From positions 9,432,303 to 9,496,302 of the forward strand of contig NC_092581.1 of assembly GCF_037975245.1 (NCBI RefSeq): 64,000 bases of DNA. The letters are read 5' to 3'. The translations under genes were made by a program, and so were the position numbers. Positions 31,224-42,643 of the stretch are shown here, in pieces. Below the pieces are notes generated by a model. The model had not been told where the DNA came from. It did no database searches and saw only the letters and a list, made by a program, of their open reading frames with translations. Each line of letters begins with the position of its first letter. Position 1 is the stretch's first letter. This DNA comes from Apostichopus japonicus (lineage: Eukaryota > Echinodermata > Holothuroidea > Aspidochirotida > Stichopodidae).

Positions 31224-32157
31224 CTAGTATACAGCTCTACTGATCTAGCCATCTATCCGTCCGTCCATCTGCCATCAATTTTATTTTTATGTTACTATAC
31301 CACCATACTTGAACAGATTCACTTGAACATTATATATATTTTCAAAAATAAGAAAAACTTATTGTATTGTATGATCATGAAAGTTGGTGAGCACTATGAT
31401 TGACCAATGGTACAAAGAAGGGGGGGGGTGGGTTATATGAAAGGTTAAATAGTGATCACTTTCACAAATTTTTTTTAAATGCTCAAATGCTGCTTCTACA
31501 AATTATATTTAAGTTAATCAGTAGTATCGCTTGCCAATGGTACATACTGTATGGGACCCACGTGAAGTTTGTTACACATTTTTTTATATGAAGTGAAATT
31601 TATTATGGGGGCAAAATGTTTTCATCTAGCCTGAACATTGCAGTGATAATGTATGGGCCACCCTCCTTGTTCATTAGGGGACATATCCTCTCCCCCATTC
31701 TCCTCACCCTGACCCCTCATTTAAGTCTGTTTTTATGTCAAATGAATATTTGAAGTATTTTTTAATCTTATAGTTGTTATGTTATGTAAGTCTTTCTTTA
31801 GCTCTAATTTTTCCTTGTTTTAAGTTACAGCTACTTCTTGAGAACTTCTTCAACTTCTTGAAGTAATTGAAAGTCGAGGCTTCACACAAGCACATGCATA
31901 TTCACACACTGCCACATTAAGCACTCATTTATTCCTCAATGTTTTGTGAAATTAAAAATAGTTATAAATATTTGTAAACAATCACAACTTCCAAGTTCAT
32001 ACTTTCTTCTGTCACTGATTTTTTTTCTTGCTTTCTTTAATGTTAGAAAACCATACAAAATCATCACTTTAAAGTAGATGACCAATGAAGATTTTCATTA
32101 ATAGAAGAGACACACCTTCTCTTGATTTACCGTTATGTTTATTTAGTACATGCAAAT
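31224..32157. other. Short spacer between convergent genes
   Basis: About 930 bp separate the stop codons of two genes that converge. AT-rich, with one G run near 31420; no exon was seen. Confidence 0.6.
32138..32143 (-). terminator. Poly(A) signal AATAAA of the ballast-domain gene
   Basis: Canonical AATAAA about 15 nt after the TAA stop at 32158-32160, minus strand. Such a short 3' UTR is unusual but possible. Confidence 0.45.
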
Positions 32158-34526
32158 TTACAGTCGAGGCAATCTAAAACCTTCATAGTTGTCTGATGGA
32201 AAAGTGTCTCTAATTTTTAATACGGCACATGCTGGGAGGATCACCCTGACATCTTTTCCCAAAAACTGCCAACAAAACCTCACTAGTTGTCGATACGCCA
32301 CGTGTCGATACTTCCTACAGATACAAATGAAAGGAAAAGAAGAGAGAGAAAAAGCTTGTTCAGTACCAATACTTGCAAGCTGTGTATTGAAAACATACAG
32401 TAGTTCTGTTTGGATTGTTATCTAATGCTAGTTACAATGTTTAAGTGCCAAATGGTGGAACACTTTAAGCATGACATTGAATGCTGGCCACCCAGATGAA
32501 TTAAAGTCCATGAGTTGTACCTCTCTTCAATGATCAATAATGACAAGTGCTGCCCATTCCATTTTATTTATTGTACATTTCAGCATAAAACTGGTGCCGT
32601 GTAGTTAAAGGCTTCTAAAATTATAATAACATTAAATTTCTATGGCAATTCGTGTAAGCAATGCAAGTTTTTCATAAATCTTACTCGTGTAAACTGCTCT
32701 CTCTTGCATTTTCTCCATACTGTTGGCGGTAAGCAAAATATGCTGTCCTCAATCCCCACCTGTCAAGACAGACAGCATGAAATCCAGGATGTGTTGTGAT
32801 GCATCCTGCACCTTCTTCTTCCATAACAACTTTCACCTGATCAATTTCAGTGCAGCATCTGCATTCCCTCGCAGTTGTCATTATGGCACAATGACCACAA
32901 GTACACCTTTATGTGAAAGAAGATTGAAGTAGTAGTAGTAAACCACAAGAAAGACCACTGTATATAGAGTAATAAATTAGTGATATAATATAGAGTAATA
33001 ATGTGAAAGAAGATTGAAGTAGTAGTAGTAAACCACAAGAAAGACCACTGTGTATAGAGTAATAAATTAGTGAACGACAATGCTGAGGCAGTTAGAAACT
33101 TCAACAGGGCCCTAGCTGTCTATCCTGTATTTCATGAACCACTGCAACAAAGCCCAAGTGCAACCCACCAAATTTCAGAATGTAAGAAATCTTTGATTAA
33201 AAAAAAAAATCGCCAGTAACTGACAGAATGCACTGTTCAATATTACTGAAAGTTTTACTGCCCAAATCATCCTTGTTTATTTCTATAAGACACTACCCCA
33301 AGATTAGATTAACAGGAAGAACAGACCCTATGTATTCGCTTGGTCAGCTAATTGAAGCCACACTCTGATGACCAGGAGAAAATAAAAGAGTGGTCTGATT
33401 AGTGATTATTAGTACCATGGTCGTCGATTGGAACCATGAGTTAATCGTACAAAATCTACGTTAATGGAATAAGCAGGCTCATATTGGCTTGACCATCAAC
33501 AAATACTCATTCCGATATCATTCCAACAACTTGTGCCTTTCAAGACATGCATTAAAAACTGAAAATAACTTGTTGAGATGATCTGATGAATAACAAAATA
33601 ATGTCCTTTCAAAATAAGGCACAGACTTTTTCTTAGAGCAAGAGTTATTGTACTGCACTATAGTACTGTGATGGATTCAAGCCTAGGTTCTGTTCACCCT
33701 CAATGTTGCATACAGATACAGTTTCATTATCATGAGTAAATTTGATGGGCAAACAAACAGGGACAACAATAATTTCCTTCATTTATCTATTTACCAATTA
33801 ACCACAGAGTGAACAGACCTTTAAGTGACTGAATCACAGTACCCTAAGCCACTGATGTAGGCCTTGGTCATAGAATATAATTCATATTGTTACTGACCTA
33901 AGCCAGCTAAACTAACGTTAGGCATAACTATGTTAGGCCTTGGCAGCCACAGGCTTGCCTAATTCCTGCTTGATCACTTACACGATTGAGTGAGCAACCT
34001 TCGATTGAGTCCAAATTAGCCTAGGCTACATGCCTACGAAAACTTTGTTAATCGCTTTCTACAACAAGTATGTACAACTACAACGTACACTGGCCTAAAT
34101 AGGCATCGCGCTTAGGGTCGATATGATGAAGCATTCGGGCGGCGTTCGATTACTAAGTATAATCTTATCAGAAGGCAAACAATGATATTGACACTGTGAT
34201 AAAGGACACTTAATTTCCCAAATATTTACTGGTGAATGGGGGGAATGTTCGACTAACTCACGTTTCCTTCATTATTTGAGTACGTACCAGTCCAAATTCC
34301 TTTGGCGATTACCTTCATCGCCTTGTACATCTCCTCCTCCAGCACGGCCCTCGCCATCGTTCTCGTCACCGGAATCATCCGTTTCTGGCTCGTACATGTA
34401 AGGCTGGATATCTCCGCCGCCAGGTAAATATTGTTGATCGGCGATATTCTCACCATCATTCTCGCTACTTTCGTCAGTATCTGAGCTCTCTACTTCGATA
34501 CTGAGAGGAAAATATGGCACTGTCAT
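32158..34526 (-). CDS. P2X7-type ballast domain protein (stand-alone, at least 3 exons)
   Basis: Exons 34288-34500, 32685-32906 and 32158-32314 join in frame, with donors GTACGT and GTAAGA and phase-matched acceptors. The first encodes an acidic, Gly-rich region (SSDTDESSENDGENIAD, then GGGDIQPYMYEPETDDSG) ending NLDW. The next begins CTCGHC and continues with ECRCCTEIDQVK and GCITTHPGF; the last has YRHVAYRQLVRF, ILPACAVLKIRDTFP and YEGF. The Cys/His pattern and the CITT and IRxxFP motifs match the C-terminal cytosolic ballast of vertebrate P2X7, which binds zinc and guanine nucleotide. No P2X channel domain is present, as in the stand-alone ballast proteins of many invertebrates and fish. 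The N-terminus is unsettled: ATG at 34526 is in frame without splicing, but a good acceptor (TTTTCCTCTCAG) at 34501 implies an earlier exon. Function is unknown. Confidence 0.84.
32911..33073. repeat. 90-bp tandem duplication in an intron of the ballast-domain gene
   Basis: ATGTGAAAGAAGATTGAAG starts at 32911 and again at 33001. The second copy is near-identical for about 73 bp before diverging at 33074. It abuts the acceptor of the exon ending at 32906, duplicating its polypyrimidine tract but not the AG. Confidence 0.93.
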
Positions 34527-34539
34527 GTTTGTTTTCGGT

Positions 34540-37500
34540 AAAGATATCTGGTAATAGCGTGAATTCGTCCAGTAAAATATACTGCGCAGAAGTGACAACT
34601 TCATCGACGTTCTGCGCTACAATACCGTACGTCGTCAAAAATGAATACGAAATTAGCTGGCATTCGATGGCCTGATATGAGCGGTTATATTTCACCAATT
34701 TTGAATCTGAAGGATTTTTCTGTCGAAAACCATCGAAGTCGATTTGGGATAATTGGTATACGTTAAAAAGAGTTCAGTAGAGTTTCGTTTTCCGTGTCAC
34801 ATGTCCTTTAAGAAATGCAAGTGAGATAGTGGTAAGTTTTTCCTGCTCATGGTTATTGTAGTTGAACTCAATGTAAGAACTGTAAAGATGCAATCAATGT
34901 GTTAAAAATAAAAACATGTTACAATACTGACTTACCTAACTTTAGAATAAGCAATACAAACAATAGTAGGGCAGTGTTCTAAATACGGAATGCAAGAACA
35001 TATACCCAAATAGGGCTAGGAGACGCCATGCCTCCATTGTGGAACTTCTCCATGATAAGTATAGCAGCTTTACATGCAAAAGAACTTTGCCAAAACTTCA
35101 AAAGACCCTATAATGTCCCCTGCATTTCAAACATCTCCATCTGCCACTATCTCCATCTGCCACTGGGCCCGACTGGGATTATCATGAGAGCACTGAATGA
35201 ACTGTTTTATCACTACTAGCTGCATGTTAGAGTACCTCTTCAACACTCTATGACATCACAATATATGTTATGTTAAATTGATCTCACACAATACAAAATA
35301 AAGACAAGTTATTCTGTACCAACAATAAATAACCCAAGATCAATGTCACATTAGAACTACTGGTATGACTGAACAAGCTACAGTAATTAAAAAGATCAGA
35401 TATTGCTATCATGGAAAGCCAAATAGTGTACGATCAAGTATGTAGTGAAACCAATATTCAATCATTTACTTATTTAATATGACACAGTTGTAACTTTGAT
35501 GACATCAATTATGTAGTTTACTTAAACTATGAATGAACATGCAAATCAATGCTAAATACTACAGAAAGGAGCAGGATACATAACACACTGAATGCAACAA
35601 TCAATGTTTGACACCATGGAGAAGATAAATTCTTATGATACATTGCACTAGCTTAGTAACTTCATTTTACTGAGACACCATGTTTGTTGTTGTCTGTTAT
35701 GGTACAGTTTGTTCAATTGTCTTGAAGCCTTGTGATATCTACATTCTGGATACTTGTTACTCCCATTGTCCACTCTTGTGTCCTTGATGTATGGTATTTA
35801 AATAAGCTGAGAAACTGCTTTGACATCAGCTAATTCCAAATTGTCCGTATCCATGTTAACAATGTTCACTATGCAAATCCATAGCTTTCACTGGAGAACA
35901 AGAAATATGACAATCATCTTACGTAAAGTAGAGAAGCACACATTTATTAATGAAACAATCCAACACAAATACTTCCAGTTCCAACCCTTATATCTGCTTG
36001 CAAAACATTCATCATGCCATAACGCTATGCTGTGCTGTACTGTTCCTCTAAAGGATGTTCTGTACATCTGTAATGTGAAATGAAAATGAAAAAAAAGACA
36101 TATTTATGGCATTGTGTGAGGACAAAAGTGTCACAAAGATATACCTGTTCAAATGATTTTCCAAGATATGATTTATTTGATTTTAATTGCAAAAGAGACA
36201 TTCAGGCTCATAGACAAGGTAACTGGGTTGGAGCCAGCATAAATGTTATGTTTGTTTATTCACTGAGATTGTAACTTGCACTCATTGTAATAACTAAAAA
36301 TTATTGTTCAAATCTGGGTGAAAGTAGACCCCTTAATGATGCCCCTAACATGTTAAACTAGAAATATACCTCACACTAAAAATTTGCCAAAAATGTCAAT
36401 GTCTTTGCTGATATGAAACTATATGCACATGACAACCTGATCAGATGACAACTACAGTAAAGGCAGTTAAGAGTAACTATCTTTAAGCAGTGCTAGTACT
36501 GTAATGTATGTACAAATGATGCCACATCATCATGAAACATAAAAAGAAAACATAAAGAGAAAAGAATAAATGTGCAATGTTTGAACACAAACTGCTTCAG
36601 ACAGGTAGGTAGCACATTCTACAAGATTGGTAAATGTCTTTATTTTTCAGAGATACGGAAAAATACTACAGGTACTGTTATCATTAACTTGTGGGGTTTG
36701 AACATTTTTGGGTCCCTCACATTTATAGACCTCCAGTGGCTGTATTAGCACCATATTTAGCACTACATGTCTATGTCATTAATATATAACATAATACAAT
36801 AAATGAATAAATGTGTCCAATGTCCTAAATCTGGTTAGTCATATACAGTCCTACAGTAGTAGACTGCAGACCTACTTAAAATGTAGACTTATTTACAGCA
36901 TGGAATGGTGACAGTATGTACATCAAAAAATTACCAGTCTCCACTGGGGTATAGCTGCTGGAGTGCATTGCTGCATCAGCCTCTGTTGGGCATAGCCTTT
37001 CGTTGAAGAACTGGTGTTATCTTTTCTGGTTGATCAGTTTGGATACCAACCTCTCAAGTTTCTTAATTGGGCACACACCTTCAACTGAAAAAGAGAAATA
37101 ATACCGGGATGTGCAAAGTTAATAATATATCAGAAAGCATACTGTACACATAGCAGGGAAGTGCTCATTAATATTTGAGTGCCAGGCAGATCGGGCGGTA
37201 GTGTGCTCCACACCCTGGGAGAGGGATTTCATGGGTGGGGTACCCCCCCCCCCCAAATGGACAAATTTTGCACATGAAGTATGCTTGTGTGGTGCTATAT
37301 TCCTATTCTGTGCCATATATTCTCCCAGATTTTGGTTATGGTAAAACTTATTAAATAATCATCAAAAAGTGCTGGGCGAAAAAGGTTAAATATATACTGT
37401 TTGTGCGGGGCACCATTCAGAACTGCTGGGCATAGCTGCCCAGTGTGAGCAAATCCCTGATATAGTGAATTATATAACTTCCAACATAAATTACTGAATA

Positions 37501-38900
37501 CCACATTTTGCCCTTCACTAAATAGTCAATAATTCAAATCAATTTCGCAAACACAGAACAGTAATTACACTAGTTAATACAGAGCTTTGCTTTTGCCAGC
37601 ATAAATTCATCACATCTGCTTTATGATTTACAGTGTCAACTCTGCAAGTATCCAAGAATGGTTCATTTACTAATGTAGTGCAAACCTAAACTAGTGATGT
37701 GCAACAATTTCTATTATATTTCTTATTTCTATGTTAGTAGTATACACCTGCAGTATTATAACTCATCTACTAATACCTTACATACACTAAATGTCATAAC
37801 GTTTGATGTTACAATGGCAATGTCCCTGTAGGCTTGCTCATACACTAATATGTCACCAAATTTCATCATGTTCAGGGATGCATAATTGCTTTCAAAAATA
37901 TAACTAGGCTTTGCTTATTTCCAAGACTAAAAATTACGGAATATTCTACAGGTGTGCCCTAAACAATGAAGTGTTTAAAAGATACTATAGAAACATGATA
38001 TGGTATATAATGGGCGACCATTCTAGTTCTCTCACAAATCAGAAGTATTATTTTCATTTTGTATAATTTTTAGAACTGCATGATCAGATTATGTGTAGAG
38101 CTATGAAGCCTATGATGTTGTTATATTTGGCAAATGTCTTTAATTTCTATATCATGATGAAATGATCAATTATTGTAAGACGGACTCAACGACCCCCGGA
38201 ATGGTGCGTCATGTCCGATGAAGCGCATATTTGGTGCGTTATTACAACTACAATATGTGCTTCAGTGTCCGTCAATGTGCCATGCATGGTGTATCCTTTA
38301 AATTAAATGTGATAAATTTTGTCGAACATAAAATGGTGGCATTCACAATTATTGGTGACATTGATTTGTTTATGTTGTCCTTGATTTTATGATTAAACAA
38401 CGATGATAGCAAACTATCATGTTATGAATGCATAAATATGTGAACAATATTTACTATCCTTCACTAATTCAACAAAGGAGCCTGTAGAGCTAGTGTAGCT
38501 TCTTTCTGAGAAGGCTTGAGTTTTGAATTAATTTGGAAAACTTAGTTATATCAGTTATCACTTTACACTACAGTTACCACGCCGCTACCGTTTTTTTAAG
38601 TTACTATACAAGTTGGGAATATTACAGGCATACTCTAATTTGGGATAGAAAGAGTTTACATTAATGCACACATTTTTTCTTTGCAAGTGGAGAATCATCC
38701 ACAGCTAAAGTGGCTATGCGGATTGACAAACAAGTGAAGCAAAGTAAATATCCTAGCCGATGCATATTAGACTTAAACCAGAATGCAAAATGCATTGAGG
38801 TTTCGATGACTTCAATGCACTAGACTTCTGCTTGTTAGTATAACCAGAACTAGCTGTTACAATAACACTATGGCATGCTAACACAGGTCAGTCTGTACGT
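34540..38900. other. Intergenic; one weak candidate exon only
   Basis: Mostly AT-rich unique-looking DNA with no strong exon. A CCCCCCCCCC run lies near 37243. Confidence 0.5.
37017..37084 (-). CDS. Weak candidate terminal exon
   Basis: After an acceptor (CTTTTTCAG at 37085) the minus strand reads EGVCPIKKLERLVSKLINQK and then R-stop in one frame. Length and charge look coding, but no partner exon or family was recognised. Confidence 0.25.
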
Positions 38901-39115
38901 GGTTATACACACCTCCATCAAAAACAATAGGGTTCTTGTACTCAATGTTATGAATCCGCACACCAAGTATTACAAACCAAACCAAATCTCTAATAACTTC
39001 GCACATTAAGGTTGCAGAGGAGTCCACTTATGGACAATTTAGATTGGAATATGCCCACAAGACTTCAAAGAATCAACTTGAAAGAAGCTTATACAGGTCA
39101 CTGGAGGTCAACCTG

Positions 39116-39128
39116 AGGTCAAAGGTCA
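39116..39128 (+). promoter_or_regulatory. Perfect DR1 nuclear-receptor motif
   Basis: AGGTCAAAGGTCA is two AGGTCA half-sites spaced by one base, the consensus bound by RXR, HNF4 and COUP-type receptors. It belongs to the 145-bp repeat family; activity is not implied. Confidence 0.35.
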
Positions 39129-40067
39129 CCCAAATTCAGGTCTACTATTGTATTACAATAGCTTAAGTCCCAACCTTAATGGACATTTGGTTCTCAAGTT
39201 ATTGCAAAAATACTAGTTTTGACCCCTGATTGACCTTTGTTGACATTGGATCACATGACAGTTATGTTTTGAAACAATCCCTTACCCCATTCACAACTAG
39301 TCCCAAAATATCAACCTTGTCACACCCTGTCAATGGTAGTTTCACAAATTATTGAGAAAAACTAGGCCAACATTGTTACAGCCAACTCCATGGAGTGAAA
39401 GCAAATCTCAAGTTCACAGGTGCTTGACCTAGTTTCTCCTTGGCAGCTGGCCAAGAAATGTTTTGAAATTCGTGGTACCTGTGCAACTTACATCCAACCA
39501 GAACTACCAATGATCTACAAATATTTTCTAGAGAAGGCATGCTTCGCCATTCAAGTGCACTATTCCATCGAAATCACATCAACTCTTTAGCAAAATATCC
39601 ATACGGATGAGTCACAAGTGTTGAAGTAGCTCTAGCACTTTTATATATCTATGGTCTGCAAGCAAGCCTTGGAAGACACTGTACATGTATGTAGATATGT
39701 ACATAGCAATTCAGGACTTCTAGCGACACACTTAAGTCAATGGGGATATTGTCGCGAGTTCAGATTCAAATCTACGGATGCCCGTAAGATCATTTTCAAT
39801 TGTCAGTAGGCTCTCCTATTCTTATGAGGCGAATCGCCATGTCATATACTTATCGGCTGGACGATGGGAGATACCGTATATTATGAAAAGGTTTTTACAA
39901 GTTGACCCCTGGTGACCCTAAATGACCTTCGATATCCACCAAAAACGATAGGCTTTTTGTACTTAATGTGGTCAACCTACATACCAGAAATGAAATCAAT
40001 CCAAGCTTTGCTTCTTGAGATATCATGTTTACAAGCTTTTCACTATTTGACCCCTGGTGACCCCAAG

Positions 40068-40080
40068 TGACCTTTGACCT
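40068..40080 (-). promoter_or_regulatory. Second perfect DR1 motif
   Basis: TGACCTTTGACCT is the reverse complement of AGGTCAAAGGTCA, inside the last 145-bp copy. Confidence 0.35.
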
Positions 40081-40194
40081 ACACCAAAAACAATAGGCTT
40101 CTTGTACTCAATAAGATACTCCTATGTACCAAATATGAGAACTGTCCAAGCTTCCCTTCTTGAGATATCGTGTTTACAAGCTGGGCGTCACAAA

Positions 40195-40243
40195 CGCACG
40201 CACACACACACACACACCCATACACACACCCATACACACACGC
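40195..40243. repeat. (CA)n microsatellite
   Basis: About 48 bp of CA repeat with CCAT interruptions at the end of the 145-bp repeat block. Confidence 0.92.
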
Positions 40244-41003
40244 ATGATTGCAAAGGTTACGATTATCATCGAAACCAAAAAGTAAAAGAACCCAATGCCT
40301 TAGTAACTTAATTCATCTTGGAGTTCCTCAGCAGATTCAAGGTTATTTCACAACTTAAAAACCCATTCTCAGACAAAAAAAAAAGACAAAACTGAAATGG
40401 CTACACGAATTAGTAGTCTATAACTGAGAATGACCATGCATGCAAATATGCAGTAAATTTTCAAGTTGTCAGACTAATTTATTTGATGCTAGGAACTTTA
40501 TAATTGTGTTGGTAAAGTAGAGTAGGAAATGAAAACAGTTACTTTATTGCGTATAGGCCCCTGTCCCTCACGTATCTCATTGCATACTAGACTTACAGTT
40601 ACAAAATAAATATGCCCATATCAAAAATGCTCTTGACACGAATAACCACCAAATTGAGGTAGGCCCTCCATGGTGCATAATTTTATAAATCTGGGCCTGG
40701 AGCTAGGCTACAGTAGTCCTACTTTTGCTATTGCTCCGCTCATGAGAAGTTGCATTTCTTTCAAGTTTAATTTTCTTGTGGGGAGATCTCCCTACCAAAT
40801 CCATATTACACTAATGTAGGCTAAGTCCTATTCATATTTGCAAAGCTACCGAATCATAAACCAAACACATGATACCGCACACTTCCATACTGATCATGCT
40901 TAGTAGGCGAATATAAGTAGAAAAGCATAAATAACACTTCATGAAATGTTCGGCCTAGGCTAGGCTACAGTTTATACAGCAGCCTACACTGCAGTAGCAT
41001 GGA

Positions 41004-41209
41004 CACTGCGGAGTTCGGACACCTAAGCCTCAAAACACCCCAAAACTATATCTCATGGTATAAATCACCTGAAACTATACTTGATATGGTTGGGTCATTT
41101 TGGAGAGAAAATAACTGTAGCTTCGTAGTTTTTCGTGCAATTGGCTCTTGCTATAGGTTGTCTCATCGTGAAATCGCGTATTTCTTAGGGGTGTCCGAAC
41201 TTCGCAGTG
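41004..41209. mobile_element. 206-bp element with terminal inverted repeats (MITE-like)
   Basis: The left end CACTGCGGAGTTCGGACAC is the inverted complement of the right end GTGTCCGAACTTCGCAGTG with one mismatch, and similarity continues inward as CTAAG/CTTAG. Interior sequence is noncoding by appearance. No clear target duplication is visible, so the superfamily is undetermined. Confidence 0.65.
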
Positions 41210-41829
41210 TTCCAAACTTCGCAAAACTGACTATACTACTACTGTACTAGCCTATGTCTCTCGGTGTATTAGTTGCCTTAGTTTGTAGTACTCGTAGTAG
41301 GCCTAGCTAGCATGATCTATTGAACAATATAACAAGGAAGCCTACGGTAGACCAAACACTTCGGCCGGAAAACAGTATACAGTAGCCTAAATAGTAAATA
41401 TCTAACGTTAGTCGTTAGCATAATTTGTTGCCTACCTTCTCGTATGATCTGCCATACCAGTAAATGGTCCGCGAAGGTAGCATTGGTCATTTTGTCGATC
41501 CCCGATCTCTGTTCCAGTAGATCGTTTTTGGAGACCCAGTCCACGTACGTAGCATCAGCTCAAGTACACTTTTCATTTCATGTCCGTTTTGTCGCTCACT
41601 GCTATTGGCATCGGGACCCACAATAAAGCAACCTGTGCCTTCCACCTCAACAGCGCGGCGACCCGGCCGCAATATACACGTTACGTGTGTTATGCTACCA
41701 CTGCATGAAACTGTGCTATATATTACGTATATTTACATACAGGGTACACTGTACACTGGCAGTATATTACAATACGGCGTCACGTGATTAACGGTGAACC
41801 ATCGAAACATATGAAATTGGCCCGCCCTC

Positions 41830-42640
41830 TAAAAATTTCCTAGCTGAGAGTGTGCTTTTAAATTTCTTTGAATAGCTACAACTACTCTATCAATGTCAAG
41901 AAGCCAAGCAATTTCAAGTCAAGTCACAAGTCATTTTATCTGCAAGTCAGGGTTCGTGTAAGTTCGTTCAAGTAATATATAATCAAGTCAAGTCACAGGT
42001 CATTTACCAAGTCACAAGTAAAAAAATGATTCGAGTTCGAGTCGTTAATTCGAGTCAACGAGACTGCTAATCTCCATTTTAGTATAAAAATATTTAATTA
42101 TGGTATAAGTAGCGCACATACATTTAATATATACACCCTAATACTTTATATAATCATGAAATCTAAAGTCTCATTGTTAACTGAAAACAAGATTTTGACA
42201 ATATTATTTCATTAGCGTCGATTTCAATGCAGCGGCTGCTGTATCAAGCATAGTATTTACGGAAACTCTTAGTATATACAGATATCATATAGAGTAAAAA
42301 TATACTACATTATATTCTTACTCATGAGACTTTTTTCTTTCGAATGAACGTATATTTAGTAATAATAGTACAAGATATTACGATGTTTTTTGTAACGGAT
42401 AATTTGCATTAAAGGGCTCCATTTGCTAAGCTCGCAATAATAGGTAGATTCAAAATAAACTTTAAACAATATTAGTTTTCAATCTTCAATGTCAAAACAA
42501 ACAAAAAACAATAAAATGAAAGTAAATGAAGTAGCCCATAACATAATACTTTGTTCCATTTTGTGTACGTTTTTGATAAATGTCTTAGTAGAAAATGTAA
42601 ATTGATTGAAGTATGAAACTTCTCGTAAGTTTCAACTAAA
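41830..42640. repeat. 3' flank of gene B, duplicated in A and C
   Basis: Collinear with 11390-12226 and 60380-61070: a CAAGTCA tract, then TACAAGATATTACGATGTTT and AATAGGTAGATTCAAA. No gene other than the neighbouring MS4A-like last exons. Confidence 0.85.
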
Positions 42641-42643
42641 TGG

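Larger units (their letters stand above)
38905..40185. repeat. Dispersed/tandem 145-bp repeat (TTGACCCCTGGTGACC type)
   Basis: Two clear copies start at GACCCCTGG 39904 and 40049 (period 145 bp). They share CACCAAAAACRATAGGCTT, TTCTTGAGATATC and GTTTACAAGC. Degenerate copies precede them near 38930 and 39221. This sequence type is familiar from repeats of marine invertebrates, often next to a CA array, as here. Confidence 0.78.

Noticed and set aside
32847-33104. Minus-strand ORF with an internal repeat
   Set aside because: Produced by the 90-bp tandem duplication in an intron.
40102-40311. ORF with a His-Thr run
   Set aside because: Translation of the (CA)n microsatellite.
41317-41690. CpG-richer patch with minus-strand ORFs and a GTAGGC donor
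   Set aside because: Could be a promoter and first exon, but no ATG in good context, partner exon or family match; too weak to annotate.
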